Positions 11,294-21,926 of a stretch of 64,000 nucleotides of DNA are shown piece after piece (the first letter of the stretch is position 1; each line of letters begins with the position of its first letter). The notes under the pieces are model-generated. The model was not told the origin of the DNA, did no database searches, and was given only the letters and a program-made list of their open reading frames with translations. The DNA comes from Lathyrus oleraceus (Eukaryota > Streptophyta > Magnoliopsida > Fabales > Fabaceae). The position numbers and the translations under genes are program-made. The stretch is taken from contig NC_066583.1 in NCBI RefSeq assembly GCF_024323335.1, positions 12,428,665 through 12,492,664 on the forward strand, written 5' to 3'.

Positions 11294-12555
11294 TGTAACA
11301 CCTCAAAATTTGCCCTCCTCTCTTGGGACTAGCTTAGCATATTGCATTGCATTTGTAGGTCATTAGGCATTGCATTTTTGCATATCATATGGCAATGATA
11401 ATCAAGTCATCCTCCTAAGTCTTGATCAGAAGATGAAGAGGTTGAGATTCAAGCCCTAAGGTTTCATTGAACTGATCACTAATCATCCGAGGGTTGGTGC
11501 TTCAGATTAGGGTTTCATGGTTCCTCAAGGAGGTTGAGCTTTATCTTGGTAGCAATGGTACATCATCATCATCATGGTTTTATCATCACCAAGAAATTCA
11601 TTATGCTTGATCAGATTCCTTGGGATTAGGGTTTTGACCTCTGGTCAACCCTAATCATTTGTATTGTGCCAATCTGGGCTTGTCAAGGAAATGAGGTCTT
11701 CATTGAGATGAGGGATCATCATATGGTTATATTGAGCTTATGGAAGCTAGGGTTTCACCATTGAGCCATTTCATCAGGAGTTTGAAGCTCAAGTTCATCT
11801 ATGCATGGCCAATTCATCTATCAGTCAACAAAAGTCAACCAGAGGTCAACTGATGGATTTGGAGGTGGGAGAGGGTTAGATACACTTCATTCATGTCTAA
11901 ACAAGTTTCATTTGACATTTCAAACATCAAGAATGAAGAAAATAAAGTCAGATGAAAACTTTCCAAAAATAGAAAGTGACTTGTAATTCAAAATTGCCAA
12001 AAATGGAAAGGTTTTCTCCTTGGAATTACATGTCCAAAACTACTTCAAATGAAATTTTGTCCAACATGAAAGTTGTAGATCTTTCTCTCACCTTTCCAAA
12101 AAGTCGAAGAACATGAATTTCTCATTTGTGGTTGGCAAGTTATGATCAAATCATTGTCCAAAAAAGTTGAACTTCAAAGGTGCATAACTTTTGATTCACA
12201 AGGCCAAATGGAGTGAGACTTTTTGGAGCAAATTTCTTTTGATCTCCTCTATCCAAAACAAGCATTACATTTCATGAATTTTGCTCACACAAAAAGTGCA
12301 TTTTTCAAGTGAACCAATTTTGAAAAGTGGAGGGAAAAAGTGCATTTTGCAAAATATTCATTGTTTTCACTCCATTCCACTTGCATTAGCTTACAAATAT
12401 CATTTGAAACTTGCTCCAAAACAGAAATTACACTGTTACATTGGTTTTCACAAGTGAGGGTGGATTGGTCAATTGACCATTTAGCATGAAACTTGCATTT
12501 TCACCAATCCTTTGTAATTACACTAATCATGATTACTAGCATCATTAACATCACA

Positions 12556-12564
12556 TATATAAAC
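12556..12564 (+). promoter_or_regulatory. Putative TATA box of Ogre LTR
   Basis: TATATAAAC lies 1.26 kb into the LTR. It is followed by an AACAGAA / AGATCTAGATCTGA / CTTCTTC segment that is also found downstream of TATA-like sites in the other Ogre LTRs. This marks the likely U3-R boundary. The transcription start is inferred. Confidence 0.5.
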
Positions 12565-15530
12565 TAAATCATAACTGTTTTCTGATTAACCATAACAGAA
12601 TTGAGATCTAGATCTGAAAATCACAAAATTCTTCAACTTCTTCTCTCAACTTTTCTTCATTTTTCTTCACAAACCGTGCCAAGATCTTCATCAATTCATG
12701 ATCCATGTGCATTATTGAAGTTGTTGGAAGCAAGATCTCATCATTTCCAAGCCAATTCAAGGACTGTTAAAGTGAGCTTCAACAATGGCAAATGGAGATT
12801 TCATCGTGTTCAAGCACTGTTGAGCTAAAGCCTTGCATTCATTCATCTTCCACATCATCATAGAGCATCTGTTTTGCATCGCCATGGCCTGAAACACACG
12901 ATTCAACATCTGCAATTCCAAGAAGGTGAGTTTTCGATTTTGATAATTCATGCAATTGATATGTGCGTTTGGTAGATCTTGGAACATAGGTTAATCTGCA
13001 AGTTGTTTCATTGATTTTCATGCTGAAATGAGAAAGTTATGTCGATTAGAAGTTTGATGCACCAATATGTTTTGGTTCGAATCTCTTGAATTAGGAGGAA
13101 TTAGGTTAAAATGATTTGAGATTGTTGATGTGCTTGGAAAGACCTTTCTAGTGATATACGTTTTGTTGATTTTGGTGAACATTTGTTCTTGGACGTATGA
13201 ACTTGTGATGAACATGATGAACCCTAGAAAATTTTCCAGAAATCCTCATTTGATCCAGCCAGGCCGTGTTCTGCATGTTTCTTGTGTTTTTGGCTCATGC
13301 ATCCAGTCACGCTGCGCCACGTCGTTTAAATGAAACGACGCGTTTCATTAGGCGCACGCTGGGATTTGAAATCGGAGCGTGTTCGATCCTCCACTGAAGC
13401 AATTTCCACATGTTGCCTTGCCTTTATTTCTTTATTCTTTCTATGTTCATGTACCATTGTTCATGATTTTTTTATTTTTTCTTCACATTCCAAAAATCAT
13501 ATCTCATGAAATAATGATCCAAATTGACTGGAATTTTTTGTGCCATGATCCTTGCCATGTCTACTATTTTATGATGATTTTTATTAAAATTGTGCACGTG
13601 TGTATTTTTGCATGGCCTAGGGTTTGTTTTCATATGTCATTCCTTGCACATTGCTTACCATTTTGATCATGAAATGATGATGCTTGATCCAAAATTCTTG
13701 AAATTTTGCATGCATAAACTAGAGACCTTAAGTGACATTTTGGCTTTGAGTTTGTGATTTTATCATTCCTGGTTGATGAGATATGAGCTGTTGAATCTAG
13801 GTGTGACAATGTGTGTCACACCATTTCTTGTCTAACTTCCTGATTTTATTTGCCATTCCATATGAACTTGAAATGAGCTGGATTTTTGCATGTTGATATT
13901 TCTGGATGTTAAGCTCACTTGTGAATATTTGTGGAGTTTTTGGATGCGTTTCCTATTTGTTTGAGATTTTCTCTTCTGTTTGACCAATTGTGGACCTTTT
14001 GTGAGTCATGATCTTAAATGATTTATGAAATTCTTGATATATATTGGATGGACTTGAAATTTTGTGCAGTGATTATAGACATCTTGAAGTGTGCCATGGT
14101 TTTGGTTTCACGCATTTATCATGTTTGGTTTCTGTTTTATGTTTGCTTGAAGTGGATGCATGATTTAATACCTTGTATGAGCTTGTTTGAGTATGCTTTG
14201 GCTTGATGAATTTAATTGACTTGCTTCCCTTTGTCCAAATGTCCTGAAATTTGGTGTGCTGATTCTTTAATGAGTTCTGTTTAGCCATAAATTTTTTGAG
14301 AATTTATTGAATTGTTTGTGAGTTGATTTGAATTGGATCTTTCTGTTTGGGTCTATGAGGTTCTAAATTGCATGCTTTGCACTATTTCTTTCATGAAATG
14401 AAATTGATTGATGATATGGATAAGAGACCAATTGGATTTGTTTCTAATTTGATTGAACTTGATTTGTGCCAATTTTCATGTTCTGTTTTGAATTATTTTT
14501 TCCCCTTTGACCCTAGGCTTTGTCCTAGGGGTTTGCTTATGTTTGAGTTGTGTTTTCAGGACAAAGAAGCATATGGCATTGAGGAATTGGTTCACATGGC
14601 TTGAGTTGCTTATGTTGTTTGATGTTGATTAACATTAAGTTTGTTTTGTAGGTGGCTTCTAAGTCATTTGTGTTGAGCATTGGCTTGTGCTTTGCTTGAT
14701 GCATTGCTTGTGTACAGTTAACTGTTGACTTTTAGTTTGTCTGTTTGACTGTTTGAGTTGTATACTGACTGAGTTAGATTGATTTCAGGTACATTAGTTG
14801 CTATAGTTCATTGTGAACTTGCTTGTGCTGTTGCTTGGTTGTGTAAACCATTTGAGGTATAATTCCACTAACTCCATGTAGTCTGGAAGACCTGGCCTGT
14901 TACTTGGCCAGGCACCTGTCTGAAGTCCTCCTTAAGAGGCAATGCTTGTGTTTGTTTACTTTTGTCCCCAAGCAGGAAAAGACCTTTGTTAAGGCAATTG
15001 GCAGACACAAGAGGTGTGTAGTCCACCTCCTGCTATTCTGTGTGTCTTCCCTTGGCTCACATTACATGTTGATGCCTTGTGGATACTAACCCAAGATCCT
15101 TGTACAGTTGTACAGTTGAGTCAGTGTCATAAGTGTAGAAGGGTTCCCACTTTCTGGACCCACACTTCATTTGTCTGAAGCTCTCCCTGGCCAGGGATAA
15201 GAGCTGTGAGGCACACCCCTCACTTCCTATTTCATCTGGCTTCACCCTAACTCTCAATGTTAGGGTTAAGAGCTAACATCACCTGATACAGTTGGCTTGT
15301 GTTTCACAGCCTAACCCTTGTGTGAGCCCACTTTGTGTGTATATAGTGTGTGCTATTTGTGATTGTTTGCTTTGATTGCTTTGCTGTTTAGGATTAGCTT
15401 GCTGCCTGTGCAAGTTAGGATAGAAACCATAACATAGGGCTATGATGCATGATAACTATTAGGCTCGAGTCCAGCTCCCTTCTAGTTTGTGCCTCCCTTT
15501 GTATCTGGTTAGAATTTCTTTCCCGTTCAG

Positions 15531-16270
15531 GGGAACTACGTCGCCCTGATCCTCATACCAGATGAGGTACGTAGGCAGGAGATCGTACGAGATCTCTCCG
15601 GGCACCCTTTTCTTTTTTTTGAGTGTGTTGTGCTTGACAGCTATCAGGCTCGAGTTCCCGACTCCCTGTTAGTCTGTGTGTTCACAGTTTTTTCTTTTGT
15701 GTGTGTTTGCTTGACAGTTGCTAGGCTCGAGTTCCCGACTCCTTAGTAACTTGTTGCTTGTTTCTTCTTGTGTGTGTTACGATATGGATGTAAGCCCAGC
15801 AACTGGCATTCCGTATCCTATTGTTGTGTGCTTGGAGTCCGGTATAAGTCCACCAAGTGGCATCTGGTTTCCAGTGTGGGTTTGTTTGGTTCGGAATCTG
15901 ATGTAAGTCCAGCGATTGGCATTCGGATTCCACGTTTGCCTGTTTGTGCATTTGTTTTGACGTCTCAGCGTCTGTGCGTGTGTTTGTTTCGGCGTGCGTG
16001 AGCCGAACTACGGAAGCTCTGATTCTCCTTCCAGAGGAGATACGTAGGCATAGGATGCGATATCCTAGCAAGCCCTCTCCCCTCTTATCCCACCTGTGTT
16101 GTTTCCAGTGTGTGTGTGTGTGATGTTTGTGAGTAGTTTTAGCAACCTTGTTCTATCTTTTGAGCGTGGATCCCGTCGAGTACGACGGATTCTTGGGGTG
16201 TTAATACCTTCCCTACGCATAACCGACTCCCGATCCCATTCTCTTTGGTCGCGAGACCATGTTCTTTCCA
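15531..16270 (+). other. Structured-RNA modules near the end of Ogre solo LTR
   Basis: Module A is at 15,531-15,602: CTACG ... CTGAT, inner stem CCTCAT/ATGAGG, then TACGTAGGCA and a GGAGAT/ATCTC hairpin. Module B is at 16,002-16,078: CTACG ... CTGAT, inner CTCCT/AGGAG, TACGTAGGCA, then AGGAT-GCGAT-ATCCT. The third module seen in other LTRs is missing here. The stem CGTCG-AGTA-CGACG (16,175-16,190) and the GGTC-GCGA-GACC hairpin (about 16,248) follow. Confidence 0.55.
15630..15935 (+). repeat. Short tandem modules in Ogre LTR
   Basis: Two unrelated short units are tandemly arrayed. One carries AGGCTCGAGTTCCCGACTCC (two copies, 15,648-15,745). The other carries TAAGTCCAGCGATTGGCATT and diverged forms (three copies, 15,787-15,930). 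The same two unit families, in the same order, occur in the minus-strand LTRs; three copies at 60-bp spacing are at 16,921-17,060. Confidence 0.65.
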
Positions 16271-16376
16271 GGTTTACTTTGAGCGTTTCCTTTCCCTCTT
16301 TTGGGATAAATAACGCACGGTGGCGGCCCTGTGTTGTTTTGTTTTAGCCCGCCGGTTATTTTTCGCGGATGGGACA

Positions 16377-16425
16377 CCTTTGGGTCTTTTTCAAACCCTA
16401 AAGGTTCATTGTCATAAATGCAATC
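16377..16425 (-). pseudogene. Short stranded piece of Tat-element pol between two insertions
   Basis: This piece of about 49 bases on the minus strand encodes CIYDNEPLGFEKDPK. It is the bridge between the gag-protease part ending at 50,010 and the RT part starting at 11,293. It is bounded on one side by the CAATC duplication of the full-length Ogre and on the other by the CCTTT duplication of the solo LTR. Both joins preserve reading frame, which confirms both insertions and their boundaries. Confidence 0.85.
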
Positions 16426-16720
16426 TGTCGCATTACGCGAAAAATCGGCGGGAAACAAGAACAACAGAGCCGCCACCGTGCGTCATTTATCCCAAAGGAG
16501 GGAAAGGAAACGCTCAGAGTAAACCTGGAAAAGACGTGGTCTCGCGACCAAAGAGAATGGGATCGGGAGTCGGTTATGCGAAGGGAAGGTATTAGCACCC
16601 CTACGCATCCGTCGTACTCGACGGGATCCACGCACGAAAGGAAGGAATATGGTTGCTAAAACACTGCTCATAAACAAACAGACACTGGCTGAAAGAGACA
16701 CAAGAAAACAGACAAGACTG

Positions 16721-17180
16721 ACTCGGCAGGACATCGCGTCCTGAGCCTACTTAGTCTATCAGGCATAGACATCAGAGTCAAAGTAGTTCGGACTAGGGGG
16801 AAAACATGCTCGCTAAGGTATCGCACCCTATGCATACGTTTCTTCTCGGACGAAGAAGAATCAGAGCATTCGTAGCTCGGCTCACACACGCCAAACAAAA
16901 CTACACAAACACGGGCAAACATGGAACCCGAATGCCAATCGCTGGACTTACATCAGCTTCTGAACCAAACACACCCACACTGGAACCCGAATGCCAATCG
17001 CTGGACTTATATCAGCTTCCAAGCATACAACAAGAGGATACGGAATGCCAATCGCTGGGCTTATATCCATCTTCTGACACACACAAAGACAAAACAAAAG
17101 GGCGCCCGAAGAGATCAGCTCATCTCCTGCCTACGTACCTCATCTGGTATGAGGATTAGGGCGACGTAGTTCCCCTACAG
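16721..17180 (-). other. Structured-RNA modules in Ogre 3' LTR
   Basis: Three modules occur on the minus strand in the order A, B, C. Module C (16,721-16,791) uses CTACTT/AAGTAG for the outer stem, GTCTAT/ATAGAC for the inner one and CAGGAC-GCGAT-GTCCTG for the second hairpin. The homologous hairpin at 41,521 reads CAGGAT/ATCCTG, a compensatory pair change. Module B here uses GGT/ACC where other copies use GAT/ATC. Confidence 0.6.
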
Positions 17181-20150
17181 AGGGACACAGGACTAGCCTA
17201 ACCAGATAACAGAGGGAGACACAACTAGGGAGACTACGACTCGAGCCTAGATGTTATCATGCAAATCATCCCTAAGTCAAGGTTGCTATCTAACTTACAC
17301 ATGAAGCAAGCTATTCTAAACATGACTTGCACAGAAAGCAAGCCAAACTAAACTGAACTAGAAAGCACAAGAAATCAATCAAAAGCACAAAGCAGGCACA
17401 CACACTATATACACAAAGTGGGGCTCAAACCAAGGTTAAGTCTTAGTTGAGGGGTCATATCAACCTCAACAAACAGACACTGTAATCAGGTGAAGTTTGC
17501 TCTTAACCTTTGACATTGAGGGTCAAGGTGAAGCAGATGAATGGGAAGTGAAGATGAGACTTCACAGCTCTTATCCCTTTCCTGGGAGAGCTTAAGACAA
17601 GAATGTGTGGGTTCAGAAGGTGGGAACCCTTCTACACATATGACTGACACAATGGACAATGATCTTGGGTTAGTATCTGCAATGCATCAACACAGTGGTG
17701 TGAGCAAAGCAGATGACACACAGAATAGCAGGGGATGGATTGCACATCCCTTGTGTTCTGCCAATGCCTCTTCACTTAGGAGGTCTTTGAATATGTACAA
17801 GGACAAATGTAAACAAACACAAACATTGCCTCTTAAGGAGGACTCCAGACAGGTGCCTGGCCAAGTAACAGGCCAGGTCTTCCAGACTACATGGAGTTAG
17901 GATGTTATACCTCAATGCAAATGCTCTTAAGCAAAGCAAAGCAAGTTCTCAATGGAACTAAAGCAACTAATGTACCTGAAATCAATCAAATACAATCAGT
18001 ACTCAGACAAATCAACATTAAACAGCAAATGGTTAACAGTTAATTATACACAGTCAAACACAAGTCAATGCACAAAGGTGCAAGCTTTAAGGCACAAGAC
18101 CAACCTACAAAACAAACCAATGATTAGTCATAAACAAACAAGAAAGCAACTCCAAATGAGGCACACCATCAAGCATAAGCATTTGTGTTATTAACCTGAA
18201 ACACAACTCAAAAGTGAGAGCACAAACCACTAGTCCAAGACTAGGGTCAAAATGAGATCAAATCATCAAAACAGAACATGAAACTTATCCAATATCAAGA
18301 TCAAACAATTAAAAATCAAACCCAATTGGTCCCATGTTCATATCATACATCATTATCATTTCATGATCAAAATAGCACAAAGCATGCAAATAGGAGCTCA
18401 TAGAAGTCAACAGAATGATTCAACTCAAATCCAATCACAAACATTTCAAAAACTCCTCAAATAATTCATGATCAATCCTCATCCATAACATGATAAGCAT
18501 ACCAAATTTCAGCTCATTTGGATCAAGGGAAGTAGGTCAATGAAAATCAGAAAGTCAAAGCAAGTTCAAACAAACTCATACAAAGCATCAAAACATGCAC
18601 CAACTTCAATTAATCATAAATCAGAACCAACACATGATAAATGAACGGGACTAAAACCATGATGCACTTTAAGATGTCTACAATTCACATGTCAAATTTC
18701 ACATCCATCCAATTAAGCATTAGAATTTCACAAACCAAATACAAACACGTATCACAAAAAATCAACAAATGACCAAACAGGGGAGAAAATTCCAATCAAA
18801 TAGGAAATGCCATCAATAATTCCAGCAAAATTCACATGTATTCTCAACATCCATAAGTATCTTCATACAAAAATCCAGACCATTTTGAGTTCAATAAGCA
18901 TGGTAATTAAAATCATGAAGTTGGACATGAATGGTATGACACAAATTGTCACACCTCTATTCAAAAAATCAAAACTCAACAACCAGCAATGATAAAATTA
19001 CAAACTCTATACCAAAATCACCATGAACATGTCTAGTTTAAGCCCAAACAATTTGAGAGGCATTGGATTATGTATCATCATTTCACACGCAAAATGGCAA
19101 GGCATACACAAAATGAACACACATGAACAAACCCTAGCACATTTAAAAATCCACACGTGGAAAAAATCTGGAAAAATCCCCATAATAAACTAGAAATCAA
19201 GAGGAGCAATTCACAAAAAATCCCATGTAATTTGGCCAAGTATTGAGTGACTTATGAATTTTTTAAAGTCAGCATACCAAATGAAATAAATATTGAAAAA
19301 AGGAAATGATTTAATTAAAATAATAAAACGCGGATGGCAAACTTGTAATTAACTGGTCCCTTAAGTGAAACGCCGCGTTTCACTTAAGGGTGTGGAGAGC
19401 AACGATTGGTCACATGGCAATGGAATAGTAAACTCATGCAATGCAGACCAAACACGAATTCTGGGTTGGAAATTTAGGGTTTCTGGGCAACAGCTTCAAA
19501 GTGTTCATCATTCAAAATCCAGCAAGAACATTTTGCAATCAAAATCAACAAACGACATACCAACATGTTCATTTCACAGCGTACATCAACAATTCAACAC
19601 TCAATAACCCTAATTCGAACTAGCATGGAAGAACTAAGCAAAACAACATTTGATAATCAAACTTTAAATCAGTGTATCTCCCTTAATACTCAACCATATT
19701 TCATGATTCAAAGTTCATTGTACTCATGGCAACAGGATCTACAAGAAGCATAACACGATTTTAACAATGGCATGGTTCGAATTTTTACCTGATTTGAAGA
19801 ACAGTGTGGATTCGTGGTTGTTTGGCTGTGATGAGTTGAAACAGTAACTCCTTGAGGTTTCAGATGATGAATGGAAGGATGCTCCTAGCTCACTCTTGCT
19901 CGATTGTGCTCAAAAGTCCAACTGCCATGTGAGATGCTTGGAAGTAACAGTCACGATTTAGCTGCAACAGTGGTGAGTTCCAGCTTTAATCCAACTCCAA
20001 TGTGATAGTAGATGATGATTCAAAGAAGAAATGGTGCTGCTCTGGGAGGAATTCGCAGAAAAATCAAGATGAAGAATTGAGAGAGTTTTGCTTTTTGGTC
20101 TAGATCTGAGTTTTGTGTGAGTGCTCCTTGTGTTTTCTGTTAGGGTTTCA

Positions 20151-20158
20151 AATATATA
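20151..20158 (-). promoter_or_regulatory. Putative TATA box of Ogre 3' LTR
   Basis: On the minus strand GGTATATATTTGAAACCCTA lies 1.03 kb into the LTR. It is followed by AACAGAA and AGATCTAGA-like sequence, matching the context of TATA-like sites in the plus-strand LTRs at 12,556 and 59,338. The partner site in the 5' LTR is at about 48,948-48,955. Confidence 0.5.
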
Positions 20159-21187
20159 CCATCTGTTAATGCATTCCACTAATCAACCTTAATCCAAACC
20201 TTGTTAATTAGTGAAAATATATATTTTGACAAATTGCTAAAACCAATCATTATGCATGGGGGTGCAGCTACAGTGCACGAAAATGGGCTTAGGCACACTC
20301 CAAATGTGGTTTTCAGTCAAGTTCAATTGGTAGAAAGTGTAGCAAATGGTTATTTTGAAAGTCAACTTTTTTACCTTTCCTTTTTAATTCAAGTCAACTA
20401 AAAAATGTCATTTTGATTGGATGATTTTTGGTGAAATGTGATGAATAATTTGGATAGAGCATATCAAATGTGACTTGTAGCAAAAAACCTCACTCAAATT
20501 GGCCAAATGGTTTGTGAGATATGCCACTTTGAAGTTCAACATTTTCTAAAAATGATTTGATCATAACTTGCCAACCATAAATGAGAAATGCGTGTTCTTG
20601 GACTCTTTGGAAAGGTGCGATCAAGATCTTTAACTTTCATGTTGGACAAAATTTCATTTGAAGCTTGTATGATGATGTAAATTTGAGGAGAAAAACTTTC
20701 CATTTTTGGCAATTTCCAATTACAGGTCACCTACTATTTTTGGCAATTTTTGATCTGACTTTATTTTCTCCAATCTTGATCTTTGAGATGTCAAATGAGA
20801 CTGGTATGGACATGAATGAAGCCTTTCAAACCATCTCCCACCTTCAAATCCTTGATTTCAGGCACAGTTGACCACAGTTGAATTTCTAGGGTTTCTGGTG
20901 GACTGAACAATGACTGATGACTTCTGAGCACCCAATCTTTGACCAAACCACTTCAAAAGGACCCCTAGGTCATGTGAACATGTTGGACCAACCCTAGGGC
21001 CTTGTCTCAATGGAAATTTCACTTGCTTGCTTGATTGACTGATCTCCTGACCAGTTTGACCTAATTTTGTCAGAGGACTTGCACTTGGGCTAAGGACAAT
21101 GCAATGCTATGCAATGGACTATGTTATGTTAATGACCTAATATGAGAATGTATGTACAAAAGGTAGGTGCAAATTTGAGGTGCTACA

Positions 21188-21199
21188 ACTGCCCCTATT
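21188..21199 (-). other. Ogre polypurine tract
   Basis: Minus-strand AATAGGGGCAGT directly abuts the 3' LTR start TGTAGCACC. Its place and purine richness fit the primer for plus-strand DNA synthesis. Confidence 0.7.
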
Positions 21200-21926
21200 C
21201 AATCAACTGGGAACCCGAACGGATGAGAGCAATGGCTGTCAGACTTCAGGGTAAACAGGGATTGAATACCAAAGAACCGTAGAAATTTGCACTCTGCGAG
21301 GATCCACCAATGGAAACGTCCACTGGGATCTGATATTTATTACTGGGTATTTTTTTTCAAAGGATACGGCCACATCCAGACATCACAACGACGATGAATG
21401 GGAATAGAAATCACAACTAGATGCCAACGGACAACTAGGAAAAACTCAACGTGTATCGGAACCAACGGAGAGGTAACCAGACATTATTGAATGACTGGAA
21501 GAGATACAACCATACGTCAACGGACGAAATGGGAAAAACTCAACGTTTACCGAAACCAACGGAGAGGTAACTCAACTGGGGACGACCAGGAAAAACTCGA
21601 CGTTTACCAAAACCAACGGAGAGGTAACCAACTGGGGACGACCAGGAAAAACTCGACGTTTACCAAAACCAACGGAGAGGTAACCAACTGGGGACGACCA
21701 GGAAAAACTCGACGTTTACCAAAACCAACAGAGAGGTAACCAACTGGGGACGACCAGGAAAAACTCGACGTTTACCAAAACCAACGGAGAGGTAACCAAC
21801 TGGGGACGACCAGGAAAAACTCGACGTTTACCAAAACCAATGGAGAGGTAACCAACTGGGGACGACCAGGAAAAACTCGACGTTTACCAAAACCAACGGA
21901 GAGGTAACCAACTGGGGACGACCAGG
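21200..21926. repeat. Ogre 3' untranslated region with 56-bp tandem array
   Basis: From about 21,435 the unit GGAAAAACTCGACGTTTACC... (56 bp) is tandemly repeated. Six near-perfect units span 21,589-21,924, preceded by two or three diverged ones. The array stops mid-unit at 21,926, where the truncated chromovirus interior begins. Tandem repeats between pol and the 3' LTR are known from Ogre elements. Short open frames across the array are by-products of the repeat length and are not genes. Confidence 0.85.

Larger units (their letters stand above)
11294..16376 (+). repeat. Ogre solo LTR (plus strand), 5083 bp
   Basis: It starts TGTAACACCTCAAAATTTGC and ends GCGGATGGGACA, and is flanked by a perfect 5-bp duplication CCTTT (11,289-11,293 and 16,377-16,381). 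No interior sequence or second LTR adjoins it, so it is a solo LTR left by recombination between the two LTRs. It interrupts the Tat element between protease and RT. The coding frame is continuous once the LTR and one CCTTT are skipped. It contains a TATA-like TATATAAAC at 12,556. Confidence 0.92.
16426..21187 (-). repeat. Ogre 3' LTR, 4762 bp
   Basis: It ends TGTAGCACCTC (minus-strand start, 21,187) and GCGTAATGCGACA (16,426). By eye about 60 substitutions separate it from the partner LTR, roughly 1.2%. The 20-bp length difference equals two extra copies of ACCACAGTTG in the partner (near 49,665-49,696). Structured modules lie at about 17,107-17,180, 16,808-16,885 and 16,721-16,791. Confidence 0.92.

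Noticed and set aside
11301..11301. Using the Met at 11,301 as the start of the RT protein
   Set aside because: It lies inside the solo LTR. The real coding sequence enters from 16,382 across the insertion in the same frame.
13370..14610. Phe/Leu-rich frames at 13,379-13,666 and 14,018-14,604 as membrane proteins
   Set aside because: They fall in a T-rich part of a plus-strand Ogre LTR and are not preserved in the aligned region of the LTR at 58,325.
16213..16595. Overlapping plus and minus frames with the same FPSFGIN / NARWRL words
   Set aside because: They come from two Ogre LTR ends meeting head to head around the Tat remnant, so the same DNA is read on both strands. They are not genes.
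21491..21926. Open frames across the 56-bp array as a repeat protein
   Set aside because: The frames exist because the unit has few stops. The array lies in a noncoding Ogre 3' region and ends abruptly at a deletion junction.
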